Source: Methanobrevibacter arboriphilus (GTDB taxonomy: Archaea > Methanobacteriota > Methanobacteria > Methanobacteriales > Methanobacteriaceae). Taken from it: a DNA stretch of 64,000 bases. The stretch covers positions 434,001-498,000 of the forward strand of contig NZ_AP019779.1 of assembly GCF_019669925.1 (NCBI RefSeq), written 5' to 3'. Shown one piece after another: positions 21,049 to 30,612 of the stretch; position 1 is the stretch's first letter; each line of letters opens with the position of its first letter. The position numbers were made by a program, and so were the translations under genes. Below the pieces are notes generated by a model. That model had not been told where the DNA came from. It saw only the letters and a list, made by a program, of their open reading frames with translations, and searched no databases.

Positions 21049-21389
21049 TAAATAATAGTTAAAATTATCTTAAAAACTAGTAATAAGATTATTTTCTATT
21101 AAAATAATTTTTCTATTAAATTCCTTTGATTTTAATTTATATTATTCTATATAATATTAACTAGGTTAAATTAATATTATTAAAAGTTAATTTTTTATAA
21201 GATATATTTTAAACTAATTCTTATTTAATATTTAATTCTTATTTAATTATTATTATTTAATATATACTTTTTTTATTTTTTTATAATTAATTATATTAAC
21301 TTTAATTTATTTATTCCAAGATTTCAATAAAGAATTATAATGTTTACTTATTATTGATTAATAATAATCTAATGATAATATTAATAGAT
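21049..21389. other. aMBF1-DUF356 convergent spacer
   Basis: This 341-bp AT-rich gap lies between convergent genes. A T-rich run at 21268-21285 is a possible terminator for aMBF1. Nothing else is seen. Confidence 0.35.
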
Positions 21390-21797
21390 TCATTTATGTC
21401 TTGGATTAGAAATATTAGATTTATAATCTTTAAGTTCTGTTCCCTTTTGAGCTTTGTTTGAATAATAACCTCTAAAAATAGGAGCATCATCTAACTTTTT
21501 ATTTAGTGAACTATATTCTTTATATTCATCACTTACCACTACAACATGAGCAGGAGGATGTATCTTCTTAATTTGCATTATAGCTAAAGTGATATCTTCT
21601 CTAACAAAAAAAGCAGTTGCTACTTTAGATTTATTTCTTAAAGGAGCATTTAAGATACTTTCAACTATAGAATCTGCAAATTCACCATCAATCTTTTGAG
21701 GATCCTTGATTAAGTGCAATTGAGCATGCCTCTCAATATCTGCAATTGCATTGAGTAATTTTGAATTATTATCTCCACGAATTAATATTAATGCCAT
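21390..21797 (-). CDS. DUF356-like conserved archaeal protein
   Basis: This 135-aa soluble protein begins MALILIRGDNNSKLLNAIADIERHAQLHL and contains a central IHPPAHVVVVSDEYKEY. The opening and length fit the methanogen DUF356 family, whose function is unknown to me. A GTG lies three codons upstream, but GTGAT four bases before this ATG makes the ATG the better start. The C-terminal 20 residues are polar and probably flexible. It is conserved in position between aMBF1 and the pseudomurein block. The family assignment is from memory of the N-terminal pattern and could be wrong. Confidence 0.65.
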   Translation of the reverse strand: MALILIRGDNNSKLLNAIADIERHAQLHLIKDPQKIDGEFADSIVESILNAPLRNKSKVATAFFVREDITLAIMQIKKIHPPAHVVVVSDEYKEYSSLNKKLDDAPIFRGYYSNKAQKGTELKDYKSNISNPRHK

Positions 21798-22145
21798 AAT
21801 TATCACATATAACTTTAAATTTTAAAAGAATAATATAAAACCTATTAAAAAATAGGATTTGAATATAAATTTTAATTAAACATAAACATATTATTAATAA
21901 TAAATTAAACCATATTAATAAATTATCTTAATAGAACATTAAGTAATATTCCAAATATAGTTTATTATATTATATAAATATATTAAATTATTATTTGAAT
22001 TATATTTTGATATAAATACTAAATTATATATTAAATATTATATATTAAATATTTTTATTAAAAAGCTTAATTATTAAAAAATGATTATTTAGATTTGATT
22101 TATATTTAATCTATATTTCTATATTTAATTTTTATTTAATTTAGA
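21798..22145. other. Intergenic region, no gene seen
   Basis: This 348-bp AT-rich region contains runs of 'tatattaaat' repeats near 22020-22055. It should include the DUF356 promoter. Confidence 0.35.
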
Positions 22146-23414
22146 CTATTTTTTCTGGAAAGATTTCAATAACCTACTTCTGAATATAACTAAAAGTACC
22201 AATATTATACCTATAGCAGTCTGAATACTTCCAAGTATATCTAATACAAATGAACTTACAGGTAAATTCCAAGGAGGAGATGTTCTTCCATCAGGTAAAG
22301 GAGTATAATAAACACCAACTGCTTTTGATCCTGCTTTTACATTTATATCTTTTGGTTCAACATAGTTTACACTAACTATAAGACCATTTCTAATACCTTT
22401 ATTTAATGATCCAGCAATAGCATTAGCATCATAACCATATTTAGACACTGATGCTTTTACAACCTCACTGGTGGTTTCAGACAATCCTGGAGTCTCACTT
22501 CCATAAACAGAAACACTAACAGAATCTTGTGTTACAGTTATAGCATCGGTTAAAGCTTCATATGCATAAATAACTTTTAATGGAGCTCCATCAATAGGAC
22601 AAGTATCATAATTTTCTGCTGCAGGATATCCCGAAGACCATCCATCATTTGGACAAACTTTAACATAAGGTTCATTCATTGGATAACCAGTAGTATTAAT
22701 TTCCTCAGGAGTAAACATATCTCCAGTAGATATTCCTGCCACTAAATTAACAGCTCCTCCACCATATTTTTCTCCAGCGTCATTAGAAACTTCTTTAAAT
22801 ACTTGCCCTACAATAGTTGTTGCAGAATAACCATCACGAATCATCCTACCTATGTTTAGAGCAGTTTCTCTTCTAACTTGAGTTGCAGTCCCATATTGAG
22901 GATTACCATGAGTATTTCTTAAATGAATAATAGCTCCTTTTTCTCCAGGAGGTAAAACTGCAAGTCCTCCAGAATAAGGAGTAATTTGAATACTATTATC
23001 ATCTTCAACAGTGATAAGATAAGCATCAAAAGATCCGCCTACAGCGGCACCAATTGAAGGCCCACCAACCATCAATCTAATCCCAGAATAACCACTAGCA
23101 GCTGCAGCACCTTCTGCAGCTGTAGCTCCATTTTCTAATCTACTAATAGATTCAACAATAGCTCTTAGCCTATTATTAGAGTCACCTTCTCCTCCAGATA
23201 AAACAACAAATTGTTTTTCTTTAGACATTAAAAATGTAGACTGGAACATATTATCTGCAAAAGACATACTTCCTCCAGCAGCACCATTTATATCCTGACC
23301 AGTTGGATCTGTAATGACTATTACATTCATTGTAGCTGAAATAGTAGCTATAAAACCAAAAAGAATCAAGAGTATACTTAATAGGATTAGAATTTTTCTC
23401 AAGTTATCATCCAT
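22146..23414 (-). CDS. Unknown exported/membrane protein with terminal membrane helices
   Basis: This is an unrecognised 422-aa protein. An N-terminal hydrophobic helix (about 8-30) and a C-terminal one (about 390-412, followed by RSRLLKSFQKK) bracket a roughly 360-residue domain rich in Gly, Ala, Ser and Thr, presumably outside the membrane. Two matching knuckles, CPNDG (about 256) and CPIDG (about 274), contribute the only two cysteines seen in that region and could together bind a metal or form a disulphide. YGGGAVNLVAGISTG and GGPSIGAAVGGSFDAYLI are striking Gly-rich blocks. It lies between DUF356 and a second exported protein, next to the pseudomurein genes, so a role in envelope assembly is plausible. 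No catalytic motif was recognised. Confidence 0.75.
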   Translation of the reverse strand: MDDNLRKILILLSILLILFGFIATISATMNVIVITDPTGQDINGAAGGSMSFADNMFQSTFLMSKEKQFVVLSGGEGDSNNRLRAIVESISRLENGATAAEGAAAASGYSGIRLMVGGPSIGAAVGGSFDAYLITVEDDNSIQITPYSGGLAVLPPGEKGAIIHLRNTHGNPQYGTATQVRRETALNIGRMIRDGYSATTIVGQVFKEVSNDAGEKYGGGAVNLVAGISTGDMFTPEEINTTGYPMNEPYVKVCPNDGWSSGYPAAENYDTCPIDGAPLKVIYAYEALTDAITVTQDSVSVSVYGSETPGLSETTSEVVKASVSKYGYDANAIAGSLNKGIRNGLIVSVNYVEPKDINVKAGSKAVGVYYTPLPDGRTSPPWNLPVSSFVLDILGSIQTAIGIILVLLVIFRSRLLKSFQKK

Positions 23415-23902
23415 TTAGTTTATAATATTATTTAATTGATTATTATTTAATTTTATTAGGTAATTTATTCAATATTATTTTTTGATTCAATAATATCAAT
23501 CTGATTTAAATAATATAAATTAGCTGAAAAAATCTCAATTAGGTAATTTCAACAGTTAATTAAATTCAATAATTAAGTGATTTCAATAGTTAAATATTTT
23601 AATAATTAGGTGATTCAATAATTACCTACTAAGCCAAATAACTATCAATTCATATTTTTCATTATATTAGAGTTATTTTTAATAACAATATTCTATTTTA
23701 ACTATATTAATTTTTTAGACATTTAATAATTTTTATTAATAATATATTTACTATTCTCATAGTAATATGGTTTATATTAAATGATTTATAGCAATAATCC
23801 GATTTAATTTGAAATCAAACTCTTATATCTAAAATAAAGATATATTATAAAATTATAGAGATTGTATTCAATTTTAAAGTAATTCAAGACTAAAAACCAT
23901 TA
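23415..23902. other. Intergenic region with degenerate repeats
   Basis: There is no gene in this 488 bp. Positions 23548-23630 contain three imperfect copies of a roughly 30-bp unit of the type AATTAGGTGATTTCAATAGT. The rest is AT-rich. Confidence 0.4.
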
Positions 23903-24352
23903 TTATGCCGTTGGAGCTTTCGATGTTGCATTAGTTAAATCTACTGTTGAAAAATCTTCAATGACGGTTATCGTTACAATACCGGTATTCTTGTCAACTT
24001 TAACATCAGCAGCAGCAATAGGCTGAACTTTAGTTCCTGGTATAGTGGTCAAAGTCGCAAATTCTTGAGCATTTTTAATCGCCTCATTTAGGGGTATCTC
24101 TCGCTTAGAAGTTACCAACATATCACCGTCAATATAACTCCCTGAACGTAGCCCTGAATTAGCAACATTTGCCCTTATACTATCAATAGGAACAATATCA
24201 TTACCTTTAATAATAATACCAGAAATAGGAACACCATCATCTATTTCTGGAGAAGATGCAAAGGCAATATAAGTTATTAATCTACCAGAAAGGATCAATA
24301 TAAAAGCTAATAATAAAATTATTAGTGTATCTCTCCTTATTTTAATGAACAT
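23903..24352 (-). CDS. Unknown exported protein, POTRA-like pattern
   Basis: This is a 149-aa protein with an N-terminal membrane or signal helix (about 9-31, TLIILLLAFILILSGRLITY) and an external domain of about 110 residues. The block SGIIIKGNDIVPIDSIRANVANSGLRSGSYIDGDML looks like the first half of a POTRA repeat (a 'GN..V..D.I......G' pattern), but this is pattern resemblance only. It is visibly richer in G and C than its neighbours. The GTG three codons upstream is within the ribosome site (GAGTGAAGATC), so the ATG is used. It precedes the 422-aa exported protein on the same strand. Confidence 0.7.
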   Translation of the reverse strand: MFIKIRRDTLIILLLAFILILSGRLITYIAFASSPEIDDGVPISGIIIKGNDIVPIDSIRANVANSGLRSGSYIDGDMLVTSKREIPLNEAIKNAQEFATLTTIPGTKVQPIAAADVKVDKNTGIVTITVIEDFSTVDLTNATSKAPTA

Positions 24353-25015
24353 GATCTTCACTCTTATATAAATTATTTTTATATGTATAAAATATAAAGT
24401 CTATATATAAAATATACTATAAAATGTACAACAAATTATCAATATAGTATTAATAGAATAATAAAAATATAATATCCAAGCTATAATATCCAAACCATAT
24501 CTAAATATAATAAATATTTGAACAATATAAATGTAAAATATTCAAATATAATATCAGATATAATTATATCATATAAATTTTAATAATAAGCTAATAAAAC
24601 ATCAATAATATTATCAATACGTATATTAAAACATTTTAAAACAATATATAACCAATACACAGTGTATGGGTAAATACAAACAATGTATAAAGCAATGAAA
24701 GCATTAAAAATACAATATAGTTACAATATAGTATTAAGAAATAATATTAAGTATGTACTATTAACATTAGATTATTATCAATTATTATTAATAGAATACA
24801 TCATATAAAACTTACATTATATATCTGTATTTTAGACCAAACTAATATTAATACTTATCTCTTATATATATTTTCTTTAAAATAATTATTACTAATAATA
24901 TAACTATTTATAAATATCCTTCTAAAATTTATTTTAAGATAATAAGAATTTTAAATTAATTTTTGAATAATTTAGCAACTTTTCAAATATTCAAATAATT
25001 AGTTATCTTAAAGAA
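24353..25015. other. Long intergenic region upstream of the exported protein
   Basis: There is no gene in this 663 bp. It carries a 13-bp perfect inverted repeat with one central base (ATACACAGTGTAT, 24655-24667) and many 'ataatatcca/aatataat' repeats around 24460-24560. Promoter position is unknown. Confidence 0.4.
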
Positions 25016-26881
25016 TTAGTTATCCTCATTAAATATTTCATTTAATAATTCCTCAGCAGGATCCATTCCCTGAGCACCTATTAATAAAATAAGGTCATCG
25101 ACTTTAGAAGAATTATAAACATTATATAATGCATCTTTAAGCATTTTGTAATGAGTATAACTAATATTCTCTTTATTTAGCACATTAAAGAATGTTTCTT
25201 CTTCAAAATCTTCAACAAAGTTTGATTCATCAACAACATCAGAACTACTAGATAAAATTATTTCCACTTTATTAATATTTTTATCTTTAGATTTTTTATC
25301 TTTTAATTTTTTATCTTTTAATTTTTCATTATTCTTAATTTTAGGTAATGTTTCAGAATTATTTTTTCCATGTTCATTGTTATAATTATTATTATACTTA
25401 TTATTATTTTTATGCTTACTATTTTTATGATTATTATTGTTTTTATGATTATAATTAGTATTGTAATTACTATTTATATCTTTTAAAGCTTCAACAATAG
25501 CTTTAGCATTAATTTCATTAATTTCTTTACCTCTTGACCCTCGAATTGCACAGATGATTTTAAGATTTTGATGAGGAAAATTAGCTACTGCATTAATAGT
25601 TGCTTTTATACCTTCAGGATTATGAGCAAAATCATCGATTATTATAGGATTACAATTAATCTTCCTAAATCTTCTTTTAAGAGATTTATAAGACTTTACA
25701 CCATTCAATATATCTTTAATTTTAATGTTAAGTGATAAACATGCTGAAATAGCTGCAAGAGTATTTTGAATAAAATGATTGCTATTAAATGGAAGCTCCT
25801 CAATAGTCAATATTGGTTTAGATTTGTATATTATAGATTTACTTTCAGTATCATAAATTAAAGATTTATTAATTTCAATACCATTTTCATTGCTAGAAAT
25901 ATTTTTAGTATTATTAATATCTACATTTTTAATATTAATATTATTAATACCAATATTATTAATATCATTAACTTTAGTATTATTATTGGTATTAGTATTA
26001 GTATTGGTATTAGTATTGGTATTATTATTGATATTAGTATTAATATTAATATCTTTAATAACAGAGTTCATTGAGAAATAAAAAGTTTCAACATTACTTT
26101 CAGCAAAATCTGCCATATTAAATACATATTCATCATCATGATTTAAAACCAAAGTTCCTTTGCTCATACCTTTAGCAATTCCTGAAGTTTCTTCAAAAAC
26201 CTCTTTGATTGAATTAACAAGACCAATATGGTCAATAGCCACATTAGTCACTACACCAACATCAGGATTAACTGCTTTAGTCATTAAAAGTGCATGATTA
26301 TGCATTAATTTACCTAACCATCCTTGAACCTCAGAAGCTTCAATAACAAGATAATCTAATTGACCATCATTGGATAAAGCATATTCAGAAATAATTTTAG
26401 GGACCATAGGGTCAATTAATGTATTAAATTCAGATTTTGAATCAGTATTTGTTAGTGTATTAGCTCCTGTAGATTTTAATATATGATAAATCATATGAGA
26501 TGTTGTTGATTTACCATTAGTACCACTAATAATTATTCTTTTAGAGTTAGGAACAAAATTTTTTATAGACCAATTTAAAGCAATAGCATTTGCTTCTTCA
26601 ATCTTTTTTACAACTATTAAAGGAATCTTTAAATCAGTAGCTATATCTATAGAATTTCCCCTAGGATCTTCTGTAATTATGCAAGCAACATTTTTACTAG
26701 AAGCAATTTTTATTCCCTTTTCATCAATCCAATGTCTTATTACTATATCCCCTTCACTAGAATCTTTTAATATATTAAAAATTCCAGTAAAGCCTCCAGG
26801 AGACCTAAAATCTGAAGCTCCAACAATATTTCCAGAAATAGCTCTAGCTAATGAATCAATAGTAATCCTTGTATCAATCAT
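25016..26881 (-). CDS. Mur ligase family enzyme, probable pseudomurein peptide ligase, with Asn-rich insertions
   Basis: This ATP-dependent amino acid ligase is of the MurC/E/F fold, probably adding residues to the UDP-activated peptide of pseudomurein. The P-loop GTNGKST is at 120-126, and the conserved VVTNVAIDHIGLVNS and DDFAHNPEGI blocks follow. The protein is 621 aa, about 140 longer than usual, because of two inserts: residues about 271-340 (mostly Asn and Thr) between the central and C-terminal parts, and residues about 470-545 (Asn, Lys, His rich) in the C-terminal domain. Both fall at probable surface loops. It is followed downstream by exported proteins and preceded by the MraY-like and CarB-like genes. 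The assignment to pMurC versus pMurE is not possible here. Confidence 0.85.
   Translation of the reverse strand: MIDTRITIDSLARAISGNIVGASDFRSPGGFTGIFNILKDSSEGDIVIRHWIDEKGIKIASSKNVACIITEDPRGNSIDIATDLKIPLIVVKKIEEANAIALNWSIKNFVPNSKRIIISGTNGKSTTSHMIYHILKSTGANTLTNTDSKSEFNTLIDPMVPKIISEYALSNDGQLDYLVIEASEVQGWLGKLMHNHALLMTKAVNPDVGVVTNVAIDHIGLVNSIKEVFEETSGIAKGMSKGTLVLNHDDEYVFNMADFAESNVETFYFSMNSVIKDININTNINNNTNTNTNTNTNTNNNTKVNDINNIGINNINIKNVDINNTKNISSNENGIEINKSLIYDTESKSIIYKSKPILTIEELPFNSNHFIQNTLAAISACLSLNIKIKDILNGVKSYKSLKRRFRKINCNPIIIDDFAHNPEGIKATINAVANFPHQNLKIICAIRGSRGKEINEINAKAIVEALKDINSNYNTNYNHKNNNNHKNSKHKNNNKYNNNYNNEHGKNNSETLPKIKNNEKLKDKKLKDKKSKDKNINKVEIILSSSSDVVDESNFVEDFEEETFFNVLNKENISYTHYKMLKDALYNVYNSSKVDDLILLIGAQGMDPAEELLNEIFNEDN
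25380..26058 (-). repeat. Asn-coding repeats inside the Mur ligase gene
   Basis: Two clusters are included: 25976-26058, hexamers ATTAGT/ATTGGT on the plus strand coding Thr-Asn, and 25380-25460, triplets coding Asn, His and Lys. The conserved Mur sequence between them is not repetitive. Confidence 0.8.
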
Positions 26882-26924
26882 CTAAAATATACTCCAATAT
26901 ACTTAAATAACAAACAATATACAA

Positions 26925-27010
26925 ATGAAATAATAATAGTAATACTAATAGCAATATTAATAGTAATACTAATACTAAAGTTAATAATATTAATAATAAT
27001 TATAATAAAT
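26925..27010. repeat. Noncoding AATAGT/AATACT repeat
   Basis: Imperfect tandem units AATAATAGT and AATACTAAT lie between the Mur ligase and mraY-like genes. The unit is the same as that coding Asn-rich tracts elsewhere in the window, but no gene covers it. Confidence 0.8.
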
Positions 27011-27165
27011 TGATGATAATTTATTCAGTAAACTAAGAGGATTATTATAAATTTATTATATATAAATATTCGATGTGAAATAACCAATGAAAATATGATA
27101 TTTTTATAATATCATTACTGATATAACATCCTTACTAAGATATATCTTAATCTAAATATAAAAAA

Positions 27166-28272
27166 TTATATGAAAATATAATAATCAACTAATAACCCAA
27201 TTATACAGACAACCGCTGTTAAAAGCCAATAACTAAGTACTATCTTCTTTTCAGACATTCCATTATAATTTAAAGTATGATGTAAAGGTTCAACAGGAAG
27301 GCGAATGATTTTTGCCCTATGAATTAAGCTGATAATAACTGAAACAATAGGAACTGCCAAAGATAAGACTCCAAAATAGGGAATATTTGTTACAAGCACT
27401 GCTGTTGCAAATCCAGCACCTAAAGCAAAAGAACCAGTATCTCCCATAAAAATAGAAGCAGGATAACGATTGAATACTAAAAATCCAAGACTAACTGCAG
27501 CTAAAAGAGTAAAAACAAATATTGCTCCAGGATTACCATTTATAAAACCAAACAAAGCACAACCAATAGAAGCAATAGCTATAATACCACTAGCTAAACC
27601 ATCCATACCATCAATTAAATTAATAGCATTAATAGCACCAATAACCGCGATTAAAATAACTGGAATAGCTAATAATCCTATTGTAGTTCCACCAATCAAC
27701 ACAAAAGGACCTAATGAAAATCCACCAAGAGTAACAACTGTACCAGTAATGACAAGAAATATACCTATAACTAGCTGACCAATAATTTTTTCAATTTCAC
27801 CCATCTCATTTTTTATAGGAAGTTCAGCCAAAAGTTCTAACTTATTTTCAGCCAATAAATCATCAACAACCTCCTTTGCTTTTGGAGTTGCAGCTCTAGC
27901 TTCTTCACCAGGATTTAAAGTTAATTGTCCAATAGTTAACGGAGAATTAGTGATATTTTTTATTAATTTTTGATACTCTTTTACTTTAAAACCAATCAAA
28001 TCATCTAAAAGGCCAGCAACTCCTGCTGTAAGCATTATAAGAGAGGTAACTAAAATATATTGATTTTTAAAATAAATTGATGCTACAAACAATACAGAAA
28101 AAAGAAAAGCTATACCCCCCATAGTAGGAGTACCAGCTTTATGCCTGTGTTCTGAAACAATAGGGTTGTCTGAAACATTGGCACCAATTAAAATCTTCCG
28201 TATATAATATGTGAATGCAACAGAAGAAGCAAAACTTATTATAAATAATATCAATACATCGAAATAGTTCAT
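27166..28272 (-). CDS. MraY-like phospho-sugar transferase (glycosyltransferase family 4)
   Basis: This 368-aa polytopic membrane enzyme is of the MraY/WecA family and should transfer a phospho-sugar from a UDP donor to a polyprenyl phosphate, the first membrane step of pseudomurein or another envelope polymer. Motifs are TPTMGGIAF, DDLIGFKVKEYQK, NAINLIDGMDGLASGI and FMGDTGSFALGA, followed by HRAKIIRLPVEPLHHTLNY; these include the catalytic Asp-Asp and the Mg-binding Asp. A cytoplasmic loop of about 50 residues (about 110-165) is longer than in bacterial MraY. It lies between the CarB-like and Mur ligase genes. The donor sugar is not deduced. Confidence 0.88.
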   Translation of the reverse strand: MNYFDVLILFIISFASSVAFTYYIRKILIGANVSDNPIVSEHRHKAGTPTMGGIAFLFSVLFVASIYFKNQYILVTSLIMLTAGVAGLLDDLIGFKVKEYQKLIKNITNSPLTIGQLTLNPGEEARAATPKAKEVVDDLLAENKLELLAELPIKNEMGEIEKIIGQLVIGIFLVITGTVVTLGGFSLGPFVLIGGTTIGLLAIPVILIAVIGAINAINLIDGMDGLASGIIAIASIGCALFGFINGNPGAIFVFTLLAAVSLGFLVFNRYPASIFMGDTGSFALGAGFATAVLVTNIPYFGVLSLAVPIVSVIISLIHRAKIIRLPVEPLHHTLNYNGMSEKKIVLSYWLLTAVVCIIGLLVDYYIFI

Positions 28273-28504
28273 TTTACCACACTAATTAAAAATCATGATA
28301 TAAAAAATTCAGTACAATTTACTAAATAATTTACTATTATCCTCTATAAAATCATAAATATTAATAGTTTAATCAAAGATATATTTAAACTTAGTTATAG
28401 ATTCAAGATGTTTATTCAAATTAATGATTATAATCAAATTTCTAGGATATAAATATTAATAATAAGTAATAAAAAATAGAAGTATGTTTATTTAAATAAT
28501 ATAA

Positions 28505-29764
28505 CTATAATTCATCTAAACAAAACTCATAAAACCTTTTTCCAATGAGTTTTTTAGCTAATTTTTTAGCTTCTGCTTTTGATTCTGCACTAATAGTTAA
28601 ACGCTCATAATTAGAAGGACCATGAAGAACCCATGAATTTTTATTAAATTTTTTAAGAGGATTATTTGATTTTTTACCATTAAACTGTTTATCATTAAAA
28701 TTACCAATAGGAATTTCCAAAGCAAAATAATCTTTCATTTCTTCATTAAGAGAATCAATATTAAAATCTCCAGAAACCATATCAATCAATTTAGTTAAAG
28801 GATGAATACTAGTTGCAGCTGCAGTTAAATATCTAGTACCACTTGGACGAGTATTAATTTCTAAAGCATACAGCTTTTTATCATGTTTAGAAAAAATAAA
28901 ATCAATATCAATAGTTCCTTCAGCTTTAAGCTCTTTAGCTATTATATATGCAACTTTTTTTACATATTCATTATCTAAACCCTGAACATCTGCAGGAGCA
29001 CACCTAACTTTATTTAAAGGATGTAAACCATTAAGAGATGTTTCTCCTTTATAAACAGGAACAAGAGGTATATGACTATTATTAAAACATAAAACCTCAA
29101 TAGATATTTCACTACCTTCAATAAATTCTTCACAAAGTGTTTCATTAAACTCAGAAAAATAATCTTTTGCTTCATCAATATTTTGAATTATAGATATATC
29201 TCGTCCACCTTGACCACTTCTTTGCTTAAAAACAAGTGGAAAATCTAAATTATCATTATCTAATTTATTATTATCTAATTTATTATTTTCTGAAATATTA
29301 TTTTCTGAATTATTTAAATAATTTTTAGAAGATATTATTGAAAATTCAAAGGAACTAATAAATTCCTCAAAATTATAAGAATTTAATATTTGAAATTTAG
29401 AAGTGTTAATATTATTTTTAATAAAAAATTTTTTTGTTTCTATCTTATCAGAACTAATTGCAATAGTGTGAGCATTAGAAGCTATAAAAGGGATTTTTAA
29501 CTCATTTTCTACTTTTTCCTTAGCTAAAGCAACGTCCATTAAAGGATCATCAATCCCAATAAGAGAAACAATTCCATCAACGTTCTCTTCTTTAGCTATC
29601 CTAATAGGTCCATCCATACCTCTTGGAACGATAAAATATTTATTAGCACGATCTAAGTTAGAAGCATTAGAATTTGATTCAGTTAAAATACTTTCAATAT
29701 TTTTTTCTTTTAAATAGAAATCAACATCATCAAATAATCTTGCTCCAATAAATAAAATCTTCAT
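28505..29764 (-). CDS. CarB-like ATP-grasp enzyme of the pseudomurein cluster
   Basis: This 419-aa ATP-grasp protein resembles the large subunit of carbamoyl-phosphate synthase but lacks its second half. The order is a Rossmann-like start (MKILFIGARLFDDVDFYL), then SSDKIETKKFF, then FKQRSGQGGRDISI, the nucleotide-binding GGRD loop, then LEINTRPSGTRYLTAA. Such CarB-like enzymes accompany the Mur ligase and MraY-like genes in pseudomurein-making methanogens; the reaction is not established. A roughly 25-residue Asn-rich insert (about 150-180) sits directly before the nucleotide-binding strand. The start follows GTGATatt, the same arrangement as at hycI upstream. Confidence 0.82.
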   Translation of the reverse strand: MKILFIGARLFDDVDFYLKEKNIESILTESNSNASNLDRANKYFIVPRGMDGPIRIAKEENVDGIVSLIGIDDPLMDVALAKEKVENELKIPFIASNAHTIAISSDKIETKKFFIKNNINTSKFQILNSYNFEEFISSFEFSIISSKNYLNNSENNISENNKLDNNKLDNDNLDFPLVFKQRSGQGGRDISIIQNIDEAKDYFSEFNETLCEEFIEGSEISIEVLCFNNSHIPLVPVYKGETSLNGLHPLNKVRCAPADVQGLDNEYVKKVAYIIAKELKAEGTIDIDFIFSKHDKKLYALEINTRPSGTRYLTAAATSIHPLTKLIDMVSGDFNIDSLNEEMKDYFALEIPIGNFNDKQFNGKKSNNPLKKFNKNSWVLHGPSNYERLTISAESKAEAKKLAKKLIGKRFYEFCLDEL

Positions 29765-29840
29765 AATATCACAATAAATAAAATCTTCATAATAATATAA
29801 TAAATAAAAAATTCACTATAAAAACAATATAATAAATAAA

Positions 29841-30374
29841 TTAATCAAACAATAATGATGAAAGTATATCTATTACCTCATCAGCACTTTTTAAAACATT
29901 ATGAGATATTTCTTCTCCTAAATTCATACTTACTGGTTCAATACCTATTAAAAGGAAATCAAAATAAATATCAACTTCCAAATATTTAATCAAATAAGAT
30001 AAAGACATTGAATGAGTTGAAGCATTAATATTAGGTAATTCATCTTTTACAATAGTCTTTACATTACTAGGATTAGTTCCCATTAAAGCAGCATCAATTA
30101 TCAATAAATGACTAGGATTCTCCTTTTTTATTAATCCTGTAAAATTTTCAGGAGCAGAACCCCCATCAATAAATATTATATTTCTATTAAATTTTTTATC
30201 AGAAGTTTTTGTATTTGAATTATCAGAAGAATTAGAACCCATAGACATATTTTCAAGTTCTTTTATAATATAAGGACCTATTGAATCATCACCCCTTAAT
30301 TCATTTCCAATACCTAAAACAACTAACTTTTCACAATTTACTAAAAAGGATTCTAACTTTTCTTTTAATGAGAT
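29841..30374 (-). CDS. hycI: Hydrogenase maturation protease HycI, apparent ATC start
   Basis: This endopeptidase removes the C-terminal tail of a [NiFe] hydrogenase large subunit after nickel insertion. Metal-ligand candidates in the 177-aa product are Glu25 in GIGNELRGDD, Asp94 in LLIIDAALMG and His121 in NASTHSMSL. The annotation problem is the start. The only ATG (30248) would remove residues 1-42 with Glu25. Between the upstream in-frame stop and that ATG there is no ATG, GTG or TTG, yet the reading frame is conserved. GGTGAT followed by ATT and then ATC TCA TTA AAA occurs at 30363-30383, the same spacing as GTGATatt-ATG of the CarB-like gene, so ATC (30372-30374) is taken as the start, giving (M)SLKEKLESF. 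A short Ser/Asn insert follows residue 43. A mutated start is an alternative. Confidence 0.75.
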   Translation of the reverse strand: MSLKEKLESFLVNCEKLVVLGIGNELRGDDSIGPYIIKELENMSMGSNSSDNSNTKTSDKKFNRNIIFIDGGSAPENFTGLIKKENPSHLLIIDAALMGTNPSNVKTIVKDELPNINASTHSMSLSYLIKYLEVDIYFDFLLIGIEPVSMNLGEEISHNVLKSADEVIDILSSLLFD

Positions 30375-30612
30375 AATATCACCAAATATGATACATTTTG
30401 ATACATTTAATTATACTTTAGTTATTTTAATTATTTTAAAATACTTTAATTACTTTGATACATTTTAATATATTTTATTATTTTAATATATTTTAGAATT
30501 ATTACTTTTAATATATTAATAATTTTCTTTTATGAAATATGATATAAATCTAATAAATATAATCTTAAACAAGATTAAGACTAAATAGTCATTATAATGA
30601 AATATAAACTAA
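30375..30612. other. Methyltransferase-hycI spacer
   Basis: There is no gene here. Repeats of 'tgatacatttta' and 'attttaatatatttta' occur at 30389-30500. The hycI promoter is expected here. Confidence 0.35.

Noticed and set aside
24655-24667. Perfect ATACAC-A-GTGTAT palindrome
   Set aside because: Single copy, 300 bp from the nearest start, no regulator gene nearby. Noted in the intergenic entry only.
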